Origin: Wenzhouxiangella sp. AB-CW3
GTDB lineage: Bacteria; Pseudomonadota; Gammaproteobacteria; Xanthomonadales; Wenzhouxiangellaceae
Direction: 5' to 3'
Length of the DNA: 64,000 bases
Assembly (NCBI RefSeq): GCF_014725735.1
Contig: NZ_CP061368.1
Location: 1,875,225-1,939,224 of the forward strand
The position numbers and the translations under genes are program-made. The notes under the pieces are model-generated. The model saw only the letters and a program-made list of their open reading frames with translations, ran no database searches and was not told the DNA's origin. Shown here in pieces: positions 31,986 to 38,894 of the stretch (position 1 is the stretch's first letter; each line of letters begins with the position of its first letter).

Positions 31986-33494
31986 TCACCGGGCATTGAA
32001 CACCGGCCCTAGGAATTGATGGAGATCGGCCGTCGCATTTGCATATCGGCGTTCAACGTATGCGCTATAGAGTTTCCGTCTAATCTGCACGGTATCTATC
32101 CCTGTCGTGGCCTCGACTTGCTCAACCATATAATTGATACGTCGCTTGGCTTGTTCTCTGGGATTTGCACTTGTTTTCGAAAGGTAATCTTGCGATTGAG
32201 ACAATCTTCCAAAGTTCACGGCGTGCCCAGTGAAGCTAGCACGAAGGTAGTCATACATTTGTCCGCCTTCAATCATGTCCGTTATGCCGCATTCCGGAGT
32301 ACAAGGCAAGTACCTGAGGCTTCCGCGAGCTCGGTTGAACGCCTCTAGCAACCGCTGATTGCCAGTGCGACGCGCTTCGTCCAATGACTCTGATTTAACG
32401 TCTTCGTCCAAAACCGCATGCCGGCGCACATGAGCGGGAAATATTTGAGAGGATGCATTTAGAAATTCAAGTACCTGCACAAACCCTCCCACAGGAACAA
32501 TCTTGAAGAGAGGCTGGTAACAAATATCTAGATTCGCTACCTGCAGATATCTTTGAACGATTTGCTCTAAGAGCACCTTGGCCTGTTTGTCTTCAACAAA
32601 GAAGACGAAGTCCACATTCAGTTCATCATCAAAGGCGATTTCGCCCAAAACCTGCGCGGGATATGGCTTTCGGGTGACCCGAATCTGGCCTCCCTGCTCC
32701 TCGGTGAGATGAATAAGTTGAGAACGCTTAGCTGATTTGATGATCGACGCAGAGTGAGTCGAAAACACAACCGTCAATCGCTTCGTTCGCGCGACCCTAT
32801 TCAGGGCTTCCATGAGCCTAATTTGGGCTTGTGGATGCAACGCCATCTCGATTTCATCTATCAGGATCAAACTGCCGTTTCGTACATTGGACAGCCTTTG
32901 GGCGAGCCTCAGCACGCAGAGTTCACCCAAGCTGAAGCTCTTCTCGGAATAGTAATTCCAAGGCGCGCGAGCATGCGCGCGATAGGGGATTAGATATGCC
33001 AGATTTCCAGTACCTCGCCGTGTGTTGAGGTACTTCAAATCAGACCATTTGTTGTCATCGAGAACTTCACACAAAAAATCCTTCAGACTCTGCCCCGCAT
33101 CCCGAAATCGGTTGTGTCTGATCTCATCCGCGAACGGTTCGATGCGATCAGAGTTGGCTTCAAGATATTCAATTGCGGGATATGGGAAGTCGTTAAAAAG
33201 ACCCGCATTGGCACGGGGCGTTGCTCGCCATCGCTGCCCGCCGTACCGATATGTGACAGATCGGTTGTTTATCTCATAAGTCACTGACGCGTTTTCGTAT
33301 AGATCAACCCGGTTCGCTAGTGGGCTGGTCTGAAAGTAGCGTTGAAAAGCGTAAGAGTTTCGGATACGAAGCAATGCAGCCAGCAGGGTCGATTTGCCTG
33401 TTCCATTCCTACCGGCTAATACCCACACACCCGGGGAGGGCACTGAGAACTCCAGAAGAGCTACGCCCTTAATGTTTTCGAGTCGGAGCTTCAT
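31986..33494 (-). CDS. OLD-like ABC ATPase with possible C-terminal TOPRIM region
   Basis: 502 residues from ATG 33494 (a TTG at 33506 is possible). The ATPase domain (about 1-285) has Walker A in AGRNGTGKSTLLAAL, the ABC-type signature FSLGELCVLRLAQRL, Walker B SLILIDEIEMALHP and the His switch VVFSTHSASII. The region after about 290 (VDFVFFVEDKQAKVLLEQIV, then HAVLDEDV) has the acidic spacing of a TOPRIM/OLD nuclease. OLD, Gabija, PARIS and Septu ATPases act in phage defence. The gene sits directly behind a 59-bp attC, next to a 219-aa orphan and the type I RM operon. Defence use is inference. Confidence 0.8.
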   Translation of the reverse strand: MKLRLENIKGVALLEFSVPSPGVWVLAGRNGTGKSTLLAALLRIRNSYAFQRYFQTSPLANRVDLYENASVTYEINNRSVTYRYGGQRWRATPRANAGLFNDFPYPAIEYLEANSDRIEPFADEIRHNRFRDAGQSLKDFLCEVLDDNKWSDLKYLNTRRGTGNLAYLIPYRAHARAPWNYYSEKSFSLGELCVLRLAQRLSNVRNGSLILIDEIEMALHPQAQIRLMEALNRVARTKRLTVVFSTHSASIIKSAKRSQLIHLTEEQGGQIRVTRKPYPAQVLGEIAFDDELNVDFVFFVEDKQAKVLLEQIVQRYLQVANLDICYQPLFKIVPVGGFVQVLEFLNASSQIFPAHVRRHAVLDEDVKSESLDEARRTGNQRLLEAFNRARGSLRYLPCTPECGITDMIEGGQMYDYLRASFTGHAVNFGRLSQSQDYLSKTSANPREQAKRRINYMVEQVEATTGIDTVQIRRKLYSAYVERRYANATADLHQFLGPVFNAR

Positions 33495-33506
33495 TTTTCG
33501 TGGCAA

Positions 33507-33565
33507 ACATAACCTATAAGCATTTATCGGCCGTGCGCAGCATAGCGGATAAATGCCAGTTGAAC
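33507..33565. other. attC site, 59 bp
   Basis: Read on the minus strand it runs from GTTCAAC (a good RYYYAAC box, 33559-33565) to GTTATGT (33507-33513). Inside are complementary GCATTTATC/GATAAATGC arms and a short loop with GTGCGCAGC-type bases. Total length is exactly 59 bp, the classical 59-base-element size. It lies 12 bp above the ATPase start, as expected for a cassette boundary. The stop of the small ORF above (33524) is inside the site. Confidence 0.78.
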
Positions 33566-33778
33566 TGAGCCGCCCATCAGACTGTCGCGGTTCTGACTAC
33601 TTGGAGTTGTTTTCGTTGGGTCCAGCGGTTCGGCAGAATTTGCCCGCTCGATCGCCCCGGTGAGCAGGTTTTGCGCCTCGATTTCCCCATTTTTTCGCTG
33701 CCGAGTGGTTCCCTGATGCTCAATGTAGCGCGAAATTCGCTGAAATTCCAATCTCGGGCCGAGCAACACCGTGCTCAC
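33524..33778 (-). CDS. Possible small cassette ORF
   Basis: 84 codons from GTG 33778 (VSTVLLGPRLEFQRISRYIEHQ) to a TGA/TAA inside the attC. Its stop position fits the cassette rule that genes end within attC. The frame extends upstream to 33916, but that part comes from a duplicated pgsB fragment and is not real. No domain is visible, and the codon use is mediocre, so it could be a remnant. Confidence 0.35.
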   Translation of the reverse strand: MSTVLLGPRLEFQRISRYIEHQGTTRQRKNGEIEAQNLLTGAIERANSAEPLDPTKTTPSSQNRDSLMGGSVQLAFIRYAAHGR

Positions 33779-33794
33779 CTGAAGTCGCCCATCC

Positions 33795-33894
33795 GGCGAT
33801 CGGCTGGTGGGGGTGGTCGGGCGCATTGGTGCTGGACCAGTGTGGTATGGCGATTCCACCGATGTTGTTGGTCCTGCTGGTGCTGTGGCTGGTG
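33795..33894. repeat. Duplicated pgsB start region (copy)
   Basis: 100 bp that align, with few differences, to 37055-37154, i.e. the last bases before and the first 48 of pgsB, including ATGGCGATTCCACCGATG. The copy then ends in unrelated sequence. It lies in the integron array between two attC-like sites, on the same strand as the source gene. The similar fragment 34763-34879 copies the part just upstream. Confidence 0.8.
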
Positions 33895-33975
33895 AGGAGA
33901 TGCCCGAGCCTGCCACCGCGTAATGCCGGCAGGCAAAATCGCTGCGGACTGCAGGCGGTAGACTCAGCGGGTGCG

Positions 33976-34063
33976 GTTTATGCCATGCGGCGCGGCCACC
34001 GAGCTTGACCGGTTTTGCCGTTCCGAAAGTACCCCCGCGTCCGGCTGAGCATTCTTTGGGTGC
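33976..34063. other. Degenerate attC-like site after brnTA
   Basis: Minus-strand sequence after the BrnA stop contains ACGGCAAAACCGGTCAAGC and CGGTGGCCGCGCCGC, which line up with the same parts of the attC at 36138-36230. The outer core boxes are not clear. It marks the 3' side of the brnTA cassette. Confidence 0.5.
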
Positions 34064-34315
34064 TTAGTCGGCGTGATGCAGTTCCTGGCGGAGGATCTCT
34101 CTCAGCTTGCCGGCAGTCAGGGGTACATTCTCATCATTGAGTGCAGCCCGAAGCGCCTCGTTGATCGCTGTCTGGTATCCGATGCCCCTGGCTTCCGCAC
34201 GCTTTCGAAAGGTTTCGATGATGTCGTCATCCAGCATGATGGTGATGCGGGTCTTTCCGGAGGATTGGATGGCCGGACCACGTTTCCCTTTACTGAAGTC
34301 ATACTCTTTACGCAT
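34064..34315 (-). CDS. brnA: BrnA-family antitoxin
   Basis: 83 residues. ATG at 34315 was chosen over the track-long form because it lies just at the end of BrnT (overlap ATGCGTAA) and starts MRKEYDFSKGKRGP, as BrnA proteins do. A ribbon-helix-helix follows (KTRITIMLDDDIIETFRKRAEARGIGYQTAINEALR). The C-terminus is short. It binds BrnT and the brnTA promoter in the family. It is followed by an attC-like site, as cassette cargo. Confidence 0.88.
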   Translation of the reverse strand: MRKEYDFSKGKRGPAIQSSGKTRITIMLDDDIIETFRKRAEARGIGYQTAINEALRAALNDENVPLTAGKLREILRQELHHAD

Positions 34316-34574
34316 GGTAATTTCTCGCCTCGCTTGGGCTGGCTTTACGCGCAGAAATGATTCGGACTCGATCTTCCCGCGGTGTGTGAACCACGACCAG
34401 AACGCGACCCAGAGAATCGGCGCCCAGTGTGACAAATCGGGGCTCAGCTTCGGAGTCCGGATCCTCAATGGTTATGCCAAGGGGATCGCGGAGCGCTTGT
34501 TCGGCATGCGCAAAGCTGACGCTGTGCTTGCGCAGATTAGAGGCCGCCTTTTCGGGATCGAATTCGATCTCCAT
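34308..34574 (-). CDS. brnT: BrnT-family RNase toxin
   Basis: 88 residues from ATG 34574 (MEIEFDPEKAASNLRKHSVSFAHAEQ). Typical BrnT features are the FDPEKAxxNLRKHxVSF start, AALRDPLGI-type strand (LRDPLGITIED), RFVTLGADSLGRVLVVVHT and the end RVRIISARKASPSEARNY. BrnT is a ribonuclease-like toxin. The gene precedes its antitoxin, as in known brnTA operons. A start at 34589 with five more residues is possible. It begins about 40 bp after the 59-bp attC at 34615-34673. Confidence 0.9.
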   Translation of the reverse strand: MEIEFDPEKAASNLRKHSVSFAHAEQALRDPLGITIEDPDSEAEPRFVTLGADSLGRVLVVVHTPREDRVRIISARKASPSEARNYHA

Positions 34575-34614
34575 ATGGCGATTATGCATATGTTATACAT
34601 ACCCGTCAATGGCC

Positions 34615-34673
34615 GCCCAACCTGCAGGCATTTGTCGGCCGTGCGCAGCCTGTCGGGTAGATGCCAGTTGAAC
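34615..34673. other. attC site, 59 bp, consensus cores
   Basis: Minus strand: starts GTTCAAC (RYYYAAC) and ends GTTGGGC (GTTRRRY), both perfect consensus, with TGGCAT/ATGCC arms between. Length 59 bp, the same as the site at 33507-33565, and the two share the central CTGCGCACGGCCGA. It lies directly before the brnT gene, so it is the attC of the preceding cassette. Confidence 0.85.
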
Positions 34674-34762
34674 CGAGCCTTGCGCCAGACCAGCGCGGCC
34701 TTTCCAATCAGCTATTTCCGTTCGATATCGTCATCTTGATTCATGGGGCTGGGGTCGTGGGT

Positions 34763-34879
34763 GCTGGATTGCAGAACCGGGGGAAGGCGTATAGGCTTCG
34801 GATTCCGGTATGGCTGCCCGGTTTGTCGGGCGGCTGTTGGGTTTCTTGCCGGCGTTCGGCTGGTGGGGGCGGTCAGGCG
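34763..34879. repeat. Duplicated pgsB upstream region (copy)
   Basis: About 117 bp nearly the same as 36967-37083 (upstream and start of pgsB), with sporadic differences. It joins, at about 34880, the broken end of the group II intron reverse transcriptase. Together with 33795-33894 it accounts for a full copy of the source region split in two. Confidence 0.8.
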
Positions 34880-35230
34880 TTCCCGTCCGTCGGCCTTGGG
34901 GATACGGACCCGCCGGACCGGTTGCGGGCAATACTGCCCCGCTTCCAGTTGATCGCGGATCGCAGGCCAGTTCTGGCGAAGGAAGTCCGGTAGTGCATCA
35001 ACGCTCATCCCGTCAATGCCCGGCGCGCCCTTGTTCTGGCGTACTTGCTTGACTGCCCGCTGCAGGTTGCTGCGTTCCAGCACCTTCTCCCACAGCAAGA
35101 CAGTGGATGTCGAGGCCGGATCGGTCCTTTCCCCAGTCACCGATTCCTCCCGTGCTCCAGGCACGGCCGACTCGCGTCGATTCTCTGAGGCTGTCCGGTC
35201 ACTCATACTCGGTCGATCATCCTCGTTCAT
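34880..35230 (-). pseudogene. ltrA: Group II intron reverse transcriptase, 3'-truncated
   Basis: The N-terminal part of an intron-encoded LtrA protein: LWEKVLERSNLQRAVKQVRQNKGAPGIDGMSVD and AIRDQLEAGQYCPQPVRRVRIPKADG (RT domain blocks 0-1). The frame then enters the duplicated pgsB upstream DNA and ends in a nonsense tail. The catalytic RT blocks, maturase and endonuclease regions are gone. Start at 35230 (MNEDDRPSM) fits the intron's domain IV. It cannot splice or move itself. Confidence 0.85.
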
Positions 35231-35676
35231 CGTTCGGGCCTTCAGTGACGCCAATCACCTACTATGCCCTCGGCTGACTTCTCCCAGGCGGTCAGCGCCA
35301 ATTGCTCAGCGCTCAGCTTCGCAAAGCGAAGCACCGGGGAGACCTCCCGGGGTAAGACACGAAACTGTCACGGCGTAGACGCTGGATTTATAAAACGCAG
35401 ACCGATTGCAGATGGAGGGCTTCGTGGTCATGTGCCCACTCGCCCCGTCTACGTCACACCTCATATCCAGTTCCTGTTCGTCGCCCCGCCGCTTTGGATT
35501 GGGGTTACCGCTCCCTTCGGTCGCTCTCGCGTATCGCTCGTGGTCTCCGCTGCGCTCCGGCTCCTCCAGACCCCACCTCGCGATGACGCCCTTGCCCTTC
35601 TCCTAACCTTCGGCTCTGCGAATACCTGGTAAGAGGACTTACACCTCTCTAGTCTCGTGCCATGCCCGGCACACAC
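34880..35676 (-). mobile_element. Truncated group IIC-type intron
   Basis: The minus-strand sequence starts GTGTG at 35676, a GUGYG 5' end, and continues with the domain I to IV RNA (about 35250-35676) that carries GACTAGAGAGGTGTAAG and GGTATTCGCAGAGCCGAAGG, phrases common in bacterial group II introns. The intron ORF begins at 35230 and is broken at about 34880. Domains V and VI and the 3' splice site are missing. The 5' end directly abuts an attC, as class IIC-attC introns do by known target preference. Confidence 0.8.
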
Positions 35677-35754
35677 GTCTAAGCTAAGCGGCGCGGCGTT
35701 AGCCGCGTCCGGTGGAGGCCGAAGGCCGGAACGAACTTGAGCGACTTGTTATGC
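35677..35754. other. attC-like site adjoining the intron
   Basis: Minus strand: starts GCATAAC (35748-35754), which contains the TAA stop of the cassette gene, and ends CTTAGAC (one base from GTTRRRY), right before the GTGTG of the intron. Inner GCGGC/GCCGC hairpins are present. The arms pair less well than in the 93-bp site. Confidence 0.55.
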
Positions 35755-36141
35755 ATCACCAGCGCGCAGCGAGCCTCCAAGGGTTTGCCAGTTTTCAGTC
35801 TTTTCATGGAGAGGAATTCTTTGATCATAAGTCGCATAGTACTCATAAGCTATTTCAGCCAATTCCTCTTTCCCAAGCTCCAAATTGTGCAGATAGGATA
35901 AAACTCTGGGCAAAACAGGCCCAACAGCCTCATTGAACTCTTGTGAGGGACAGAGCCCACTCGGCACGCTTTCAGCGTAGAGTTCAAATAACTGGGTAAG
36001 AATAAACTCGTGAATTTCCGACTCCCTCATGTTTGAGGGTCGATTTGATCCACCAAGCCTGGAGAAATGATCCCCAACCTCACACATGGCCAGCCAGACG
36101 GCCTTCCGACATTTTTCCCGTTTTGTGTTCCGCTGATGCAT
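35749..36141 (-). CDS. Integron cassette protein of unknown function
   Basis: 130 residues starting MHQRNTKREKCRKAVWLAMCEVGDHFSRLGG. Both its start and stop codons lie inside the attC core boxes: ATG at 36139-36141 in GTTATGC, and TAA at 35749-35751 in GCATAAC. The frame reads further upstream to 36168, but that is inside the attC and was rejected. It is helical (ILTQLFELYAESVPSGLCPSQEFNEAVG, HNLELGKEELAEIAYEYYATYDQRIPL) with no domain I recognise. It is a complete cassette gene. Confidence 0.78.
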   Translation of the reverse strand: MHQRNTKREKCRKAVWLAMCEVGDHFSRLGGSNRPSNMRESEIHEFILTQLFELYAESVPSGLCPSQEFNEAVGPVLPRVLSYLHNLELGKEELAEIAYEYYATYDQRIPLHEKTENWQTLGGSLRAGDA

Positions 36142-36230
36142 AACGTTTGGGTTAACCGGCGCCGCCACCGAACTCGCCCGGCTTTGCCGCCCGGAAGCTT
36201 ACCGGCGTCCGGTTGAACCCTTTGTTATGC
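36138..36230. other. attC site, 93 bp
   Basis: Bounded by GCATAAC (36138-36144 on the plus strand) and its exact complement GTTATGC (36224-36230), with long imperfectly complementary arms (AACGTTTGGGTTAACC and GGTTGAACCCTTTGTT) and a structured centre. The stop of hicB and the start of the 130-aa gene both lie in it. This is the clearest cassette junction of the window. Confidence 0.88.
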
Positions 36231-36464
36231 GATTTGCTGCAAGGCATTGGCGAGATCGCGGCCAGCCGTAGGGGGTGGAAGGGGCTTGCCTTCCTGCTGA
36301 TACAGCTCGATGGCTTCGTCTACGATCTGGCAAAGCTCGGCAAAGACCTCCTTTTCGTCCGTCCCGTGGCAACCGCCATAAAGTAGGCCCGGCGCGCTAC
36401 CCACAAAACACTGATCCTCTTCGGACCATTCCACAATCTTGGCGTAAAGGGCGCTTTCCTTCAT
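36225..36464 (-). CDS. hicB: HicB-family antitoxin
   Basis: 79 residues of partly degraded RNase H-like fold: YAKIVEWSEEDQCFVGSAPGLLYGGCHGTDEKEVFAELCQIVDEAIELYQQEGKPLPPPTAG. This is the HicB pattern (short strand, then E-A helix, then P-P). It overlaps HicA by ATGA. Its TAA stop is inside the attC core box, as in real cassettes. It neutralises HicA and probably represses the promoter; the usual C-terminal HTH is missing in this short form. Confidence 0.88.
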   Translation of the reverse strand: MKESALYAKIVEWSEEDQCFVGSAPGLLYGGCHGTDEKEVFAELCQIVDEAIELYQQEGKPLPPPTAGRDLANALQQIA

Positions 36465-36658
36465 TTCTTGGCCTCCTGGACCGCTTTTTCTACGGCCCGA
36501 ATCTGGTACTTTTTGGCATCATCTCCGAGTTTGCCAGAAATCGTTACAGGCTTCGACACATTCGGGTGGATGAAATTCCGGTGGCTCCCCTTGCCGCCGC
36601 GATCTTCGAAGCCCGCCTGTTTGAGAGATTTAATCAGCTCCCTGACTTTTGGTGGCAC
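36461..36658 (-). CDS. hicA: HicA-family mRNA interferase toxin
   Basis: 65 residues of the dsRBD-like HicA fold: VRELIKSLKQAGFEDRGGKGSHRNFIHPNVSKPVTISGKLGDDAKKYQIRAVEKAV. The catalytic His is in GKGSHRNF. GTG 36658 follows GGGGAGG by a few bases. It is the first gene of the pair. An attachment-type core GTTATGC lies about 30 bp upstream, so this pair forms the first cassette of the array. Confidence 0.9.
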   Translation of the reverse strand: MPPKVRELIKSLKQAGFEDRGGKGSHRNFIHPNVSKPVTISGKLGDDAKKYQIRAVEKAVQEAKK

Positions 36659-36686
36659 ACCGCCTCCCCGACTTGTTCATTCAATC

Positions 36687-36693
36687 GCATAAC
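36687..36693 (-). other. Cassette-insertion core box (attI or attC edge)
   Basis: Minus strand GTTATGC identical to the cores at 35748 and 36224. No complementary arm or second box is seen on its upstream side in 36694-36780, so it could be the crossover point of an attI or of a lost attC. No integrase gene is found upstream. The rest of 36694-36966 shows no gene. Confidence 0.45.
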
Positions 36694-36966
36694 TAGTAAA
36701 TGTGCGTCAATTTGTTCGAATACTCGGTAGAGGAACAAAGTGACTGTATATTCGATATAGGGCAATCACGCCGGATATGATGCAATGCCTCGCCGGGCAA
36801 GTTGGCCGGAGTTCGGTGGCGGCTGGCGTGTCTTGCCGGTGGATTGCTGAGTGTTGACGTCCCCATTGGCGCCCCTTCCTGCGTTGGTACCGTGCCGTTT
36901 TGATGCATATGCGCTCCCTGCGGCTCAATATGCCTAATCCATGCTCGGGGTGCAAGGGGCGCAGGC

Positions 36967-37154
36967 GCTGGATTGCAGAACCGGGAGAAGGCGTATAGGC
37001 TTCGGATTCTGGTATGGCTGCCCTGTTTGTCGGGTGGCTGTTGGATTTCTTGCCGGCGGTCGGCTGGTGGGGGGAGTCGGGCGCTTTGGCGCTGGACGGG
37101 TGTGGTATGGCTATTCCACCGATGTTGTTGTTCCTGCTGGTGCTGTGGCTGGTG
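36967..37154. repeat. Source region of the pgsB duplications
   Basis: Bases 36967-37083 and 37055-37154 are each copied inside the integron array (34763-34879 and 33795-33894). The segment covers about 140 bp upstream of pgsB and its first 48 bases. It would hold the pgsB promoter, but no clear hexamers can be called. The 450 bp from 36659 to 37106 contain no other gene. Confidence 0.75.
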
Positions 37155-38312
37155 TTGCTGGGGCTGGGTTTGCTGGAGGCGGCGCGGCATCGGCGGGTGT
37201 TGCGGCGGATTCCGGTGCGCATTCATGTCAACGGCACGCGCGGCAAGACCAGTGTGACGCGGTTGATTGCCGCAGGGCTGCGCGCCGGGGGCAAGCGCGT
37301 GTGTGCCAAGACCACGGGTTCTTCTGCGGCGCTGGTCGATCCGGACGGGCGCGAGTTCCCGCTCTACCGGCCCAGCGGGGCCAACATCATCGAGCAGATG
37401 CGCATCATGTGGCGCATGCTGGAGTTCGACCCGGAAGTGGCGGTGGTCGAATGCATGGCGTTGCAGCCGCAGTATCAGTCGCTGACCGAGTTGAAAATGG
37501 TGCGCGCCACCCACGGGGTGATTACCAATGCCCGGGCCGATCACCTGGAAGTGATGGGGCCGGCCGAAGAGGACGTTGCGCTGGCGCTGGCCGGTTCGGT
37601 GCCGGTGGGAGGTGATCTGTTTACGGCCGAGCGCGACTTGCTGTCGGTGTTCGAGACCGCCTGCGCGGATCGCGGCAGTCGGCTGCACGGGGTGGACGAA
37701 GACGATGTGGCCTCGGTGGATGAGTCGCAGCTTGCCCGTTTTCACTACAGCGAGCATGCCGAGAACGTGGCTCTGGCGCTGAAGGTATGCGAGAGCCTGG
37801 GCGTGGACCGGGACACGGCGCTGGAGGGCATGGTGGCGTTGCCGCCGGAATCGGGCGCGATGCGGGTGCTGCACGGGCAGTTCTTCGAGCGCGACATCGT
37901 GTTCGTCAATGCCTTTGCCGCCAACGACCCGGAATCGACCGGACGCATCTGGGAGCAGATGGTGGAGCGCCATGGCGAGGGGCGACGGCGGGTGGCGCTG
38001 GTCAACTGCCGGGCCGACCGGCCGCATCGTTCGCGCCAGATGGCCCAGGCCATGCCGCAATGGGCGGCGGCCGATCGCTATATTCTGATGGGTTCGGGCA
38101 CGCTGCTGTTCGCGCGCATGGCGGTCAAGCACGGCATGTCGCCCGATCGCATGATCGTGGCCGAGAACGTCTCTCTGCTCGATATCACCGAAACCATACT
38201 CGAACACTGCGGCAGGAAGTCGCTGGTGGTGGGCATGTGCAATATCCACGGCGGCGGCGAGGCAGTGGCGCGCTACTTCCACAACCGCGCGAAGAAGGAG
38301 GAAGACCTGTGA
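37107..38312 (+). CDS. pgsB: Poly-gamma-glutamate synthase PgsB/CapB
   Basis: 401 residues from ATG 37107 (MAIPPMLLFLLVLWLVLLGL, a membrane helix). The Mur-ligase-type domain has the P-loop VNGTRGKTSVTR, then FDPEVAVVECMALQPQYQ, ITNARADHLEVMG and VGMCNIHGGGE. PgsB is the ATP-dependent ligase that extends glutamyl chains at the membrane, with PgsC. An upstream in-frame extension to 37014 was rejected as it repeats non-coding-like sequence. It overlaps pgsC by GTGA and has AAGGAGG in its last codons. Confidence 0.9.
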   Translation: MAIPPMLLFLLVLWLVLLGLGLLEAARHRRVLRRIPVRIHVNGTRGKTSVTRLIAAGLRAGGKRVCAKTTGSSAALVDPDGREFPLYRPSGANIIEQMRIMWRMLEFDPEVAVVECMALQPQYQSLTELKMVRATHGVITNARADHLEVMGPAEEDVALALAGSVPVGGDLFTAERDLLSVFETACADRGSRLHGVDEDDVASVDESQLARFHYSEHAENVALALKVCESLGVDRDTALEGMVALPPESGAMRVLHGQFFERDIVFVNAFAANDPESTGRIWEQMVERHGEGRRRVALVNCRADRPHRSRQMAQAMPQWAAADRYILMGSGTLLFARMAVKHGMSPDRMIVAENVSLLDITETILEHCGRKSLVVGMCNIHGGGEAVARYFHNRAKKEEDL

Positions 38313-38884
38313 TTGCGCTCAATCTCCTGGCGGTGGCCATCGGCATCGGCCTGTTCTTTACCCTGCTGCTCAGCCAGGCGTTCGGGCTGGCCGCCGGCGG
38401 GCTGGTGGTGCCGGGCTACATGGCCCTGCAGTTGATGAACCCGTTCAACGTCGCCATCACGCTGCTGACCGCGCTGGCCACGTTTGCCGTGGTGCGACTG
38501 GCCTCGGGTTATGTGGTGATCTACGGGCGGCGGCTTACCATCCTGATGATTCTGACCGGCTACCTGCTGGCTGGCGCGGTGGATCTGCTGATCGGCGGAT
38601 TTCTGGCCTGGACGGACCTGGAAATGGTGGGTGAGCCGGGGGATGCCGAGGCCAAACTGACGGCAATGGAGTCGCAGCTTGCCGTGGCGATGATGGAGCT
38701 GCGCATCATCGGCTACATCATTCCCGGCCTGATCGCCATCTGGTTCGATCGCCAGGGCGTGTTGCAGACCCTGTGCGGGCTGGCGGTGACCGCCGTACTG
38801 GTCCGCCTGAGCCTGATCGCATTCATGCCCGAGACGCTGGCGGCCTTCGAGGCGGCCCAGCGCAGTCCCATCCCCGGCTGGTAA
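38309..38884 (+). CDS. pgsC: Poly-gamma-glutamate biosynthesis protein PgsC
   Basis: 191 residues from GTG 38309, with AAGGAGG nine bases upstream, four-base overlap with pgsB. It is a polytopic membrane protein with about five or six helices: LLAVAIGIGLFFTLLLSQAFGLAAGGLVVPGYMAL at the start is the PgsC/CapC hallmark. It forms the membrane part of the synthase with PgsB. Confidence 0.9.
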   Translation: MIALNLLAVAIGIGLFFTLLLSQAFGLAAGGLVVPGYMALQLMNPFNVAITLLTALATFAVVRLASGYVVIYGRRLTILMILTGYLLAGAVDLLIGGFLAWTDLEMVGEPGDAEAKLTAMESQLAVAMMELRIIGYIIPGLIAIWFDRQGVLQTLCGLAVTAVLVRLSLIAFMPETLAAFEAAQRSPIPGW

Positions 38885-38894
38885 GGAGGAGACG

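Noticed and set aside
36693-38282. 529-aa minus-strand ORF opposite pgsB
   Set aside because: His/Gln/Arg-rich composition typical of an antisense frame; pgsB has full motifs.
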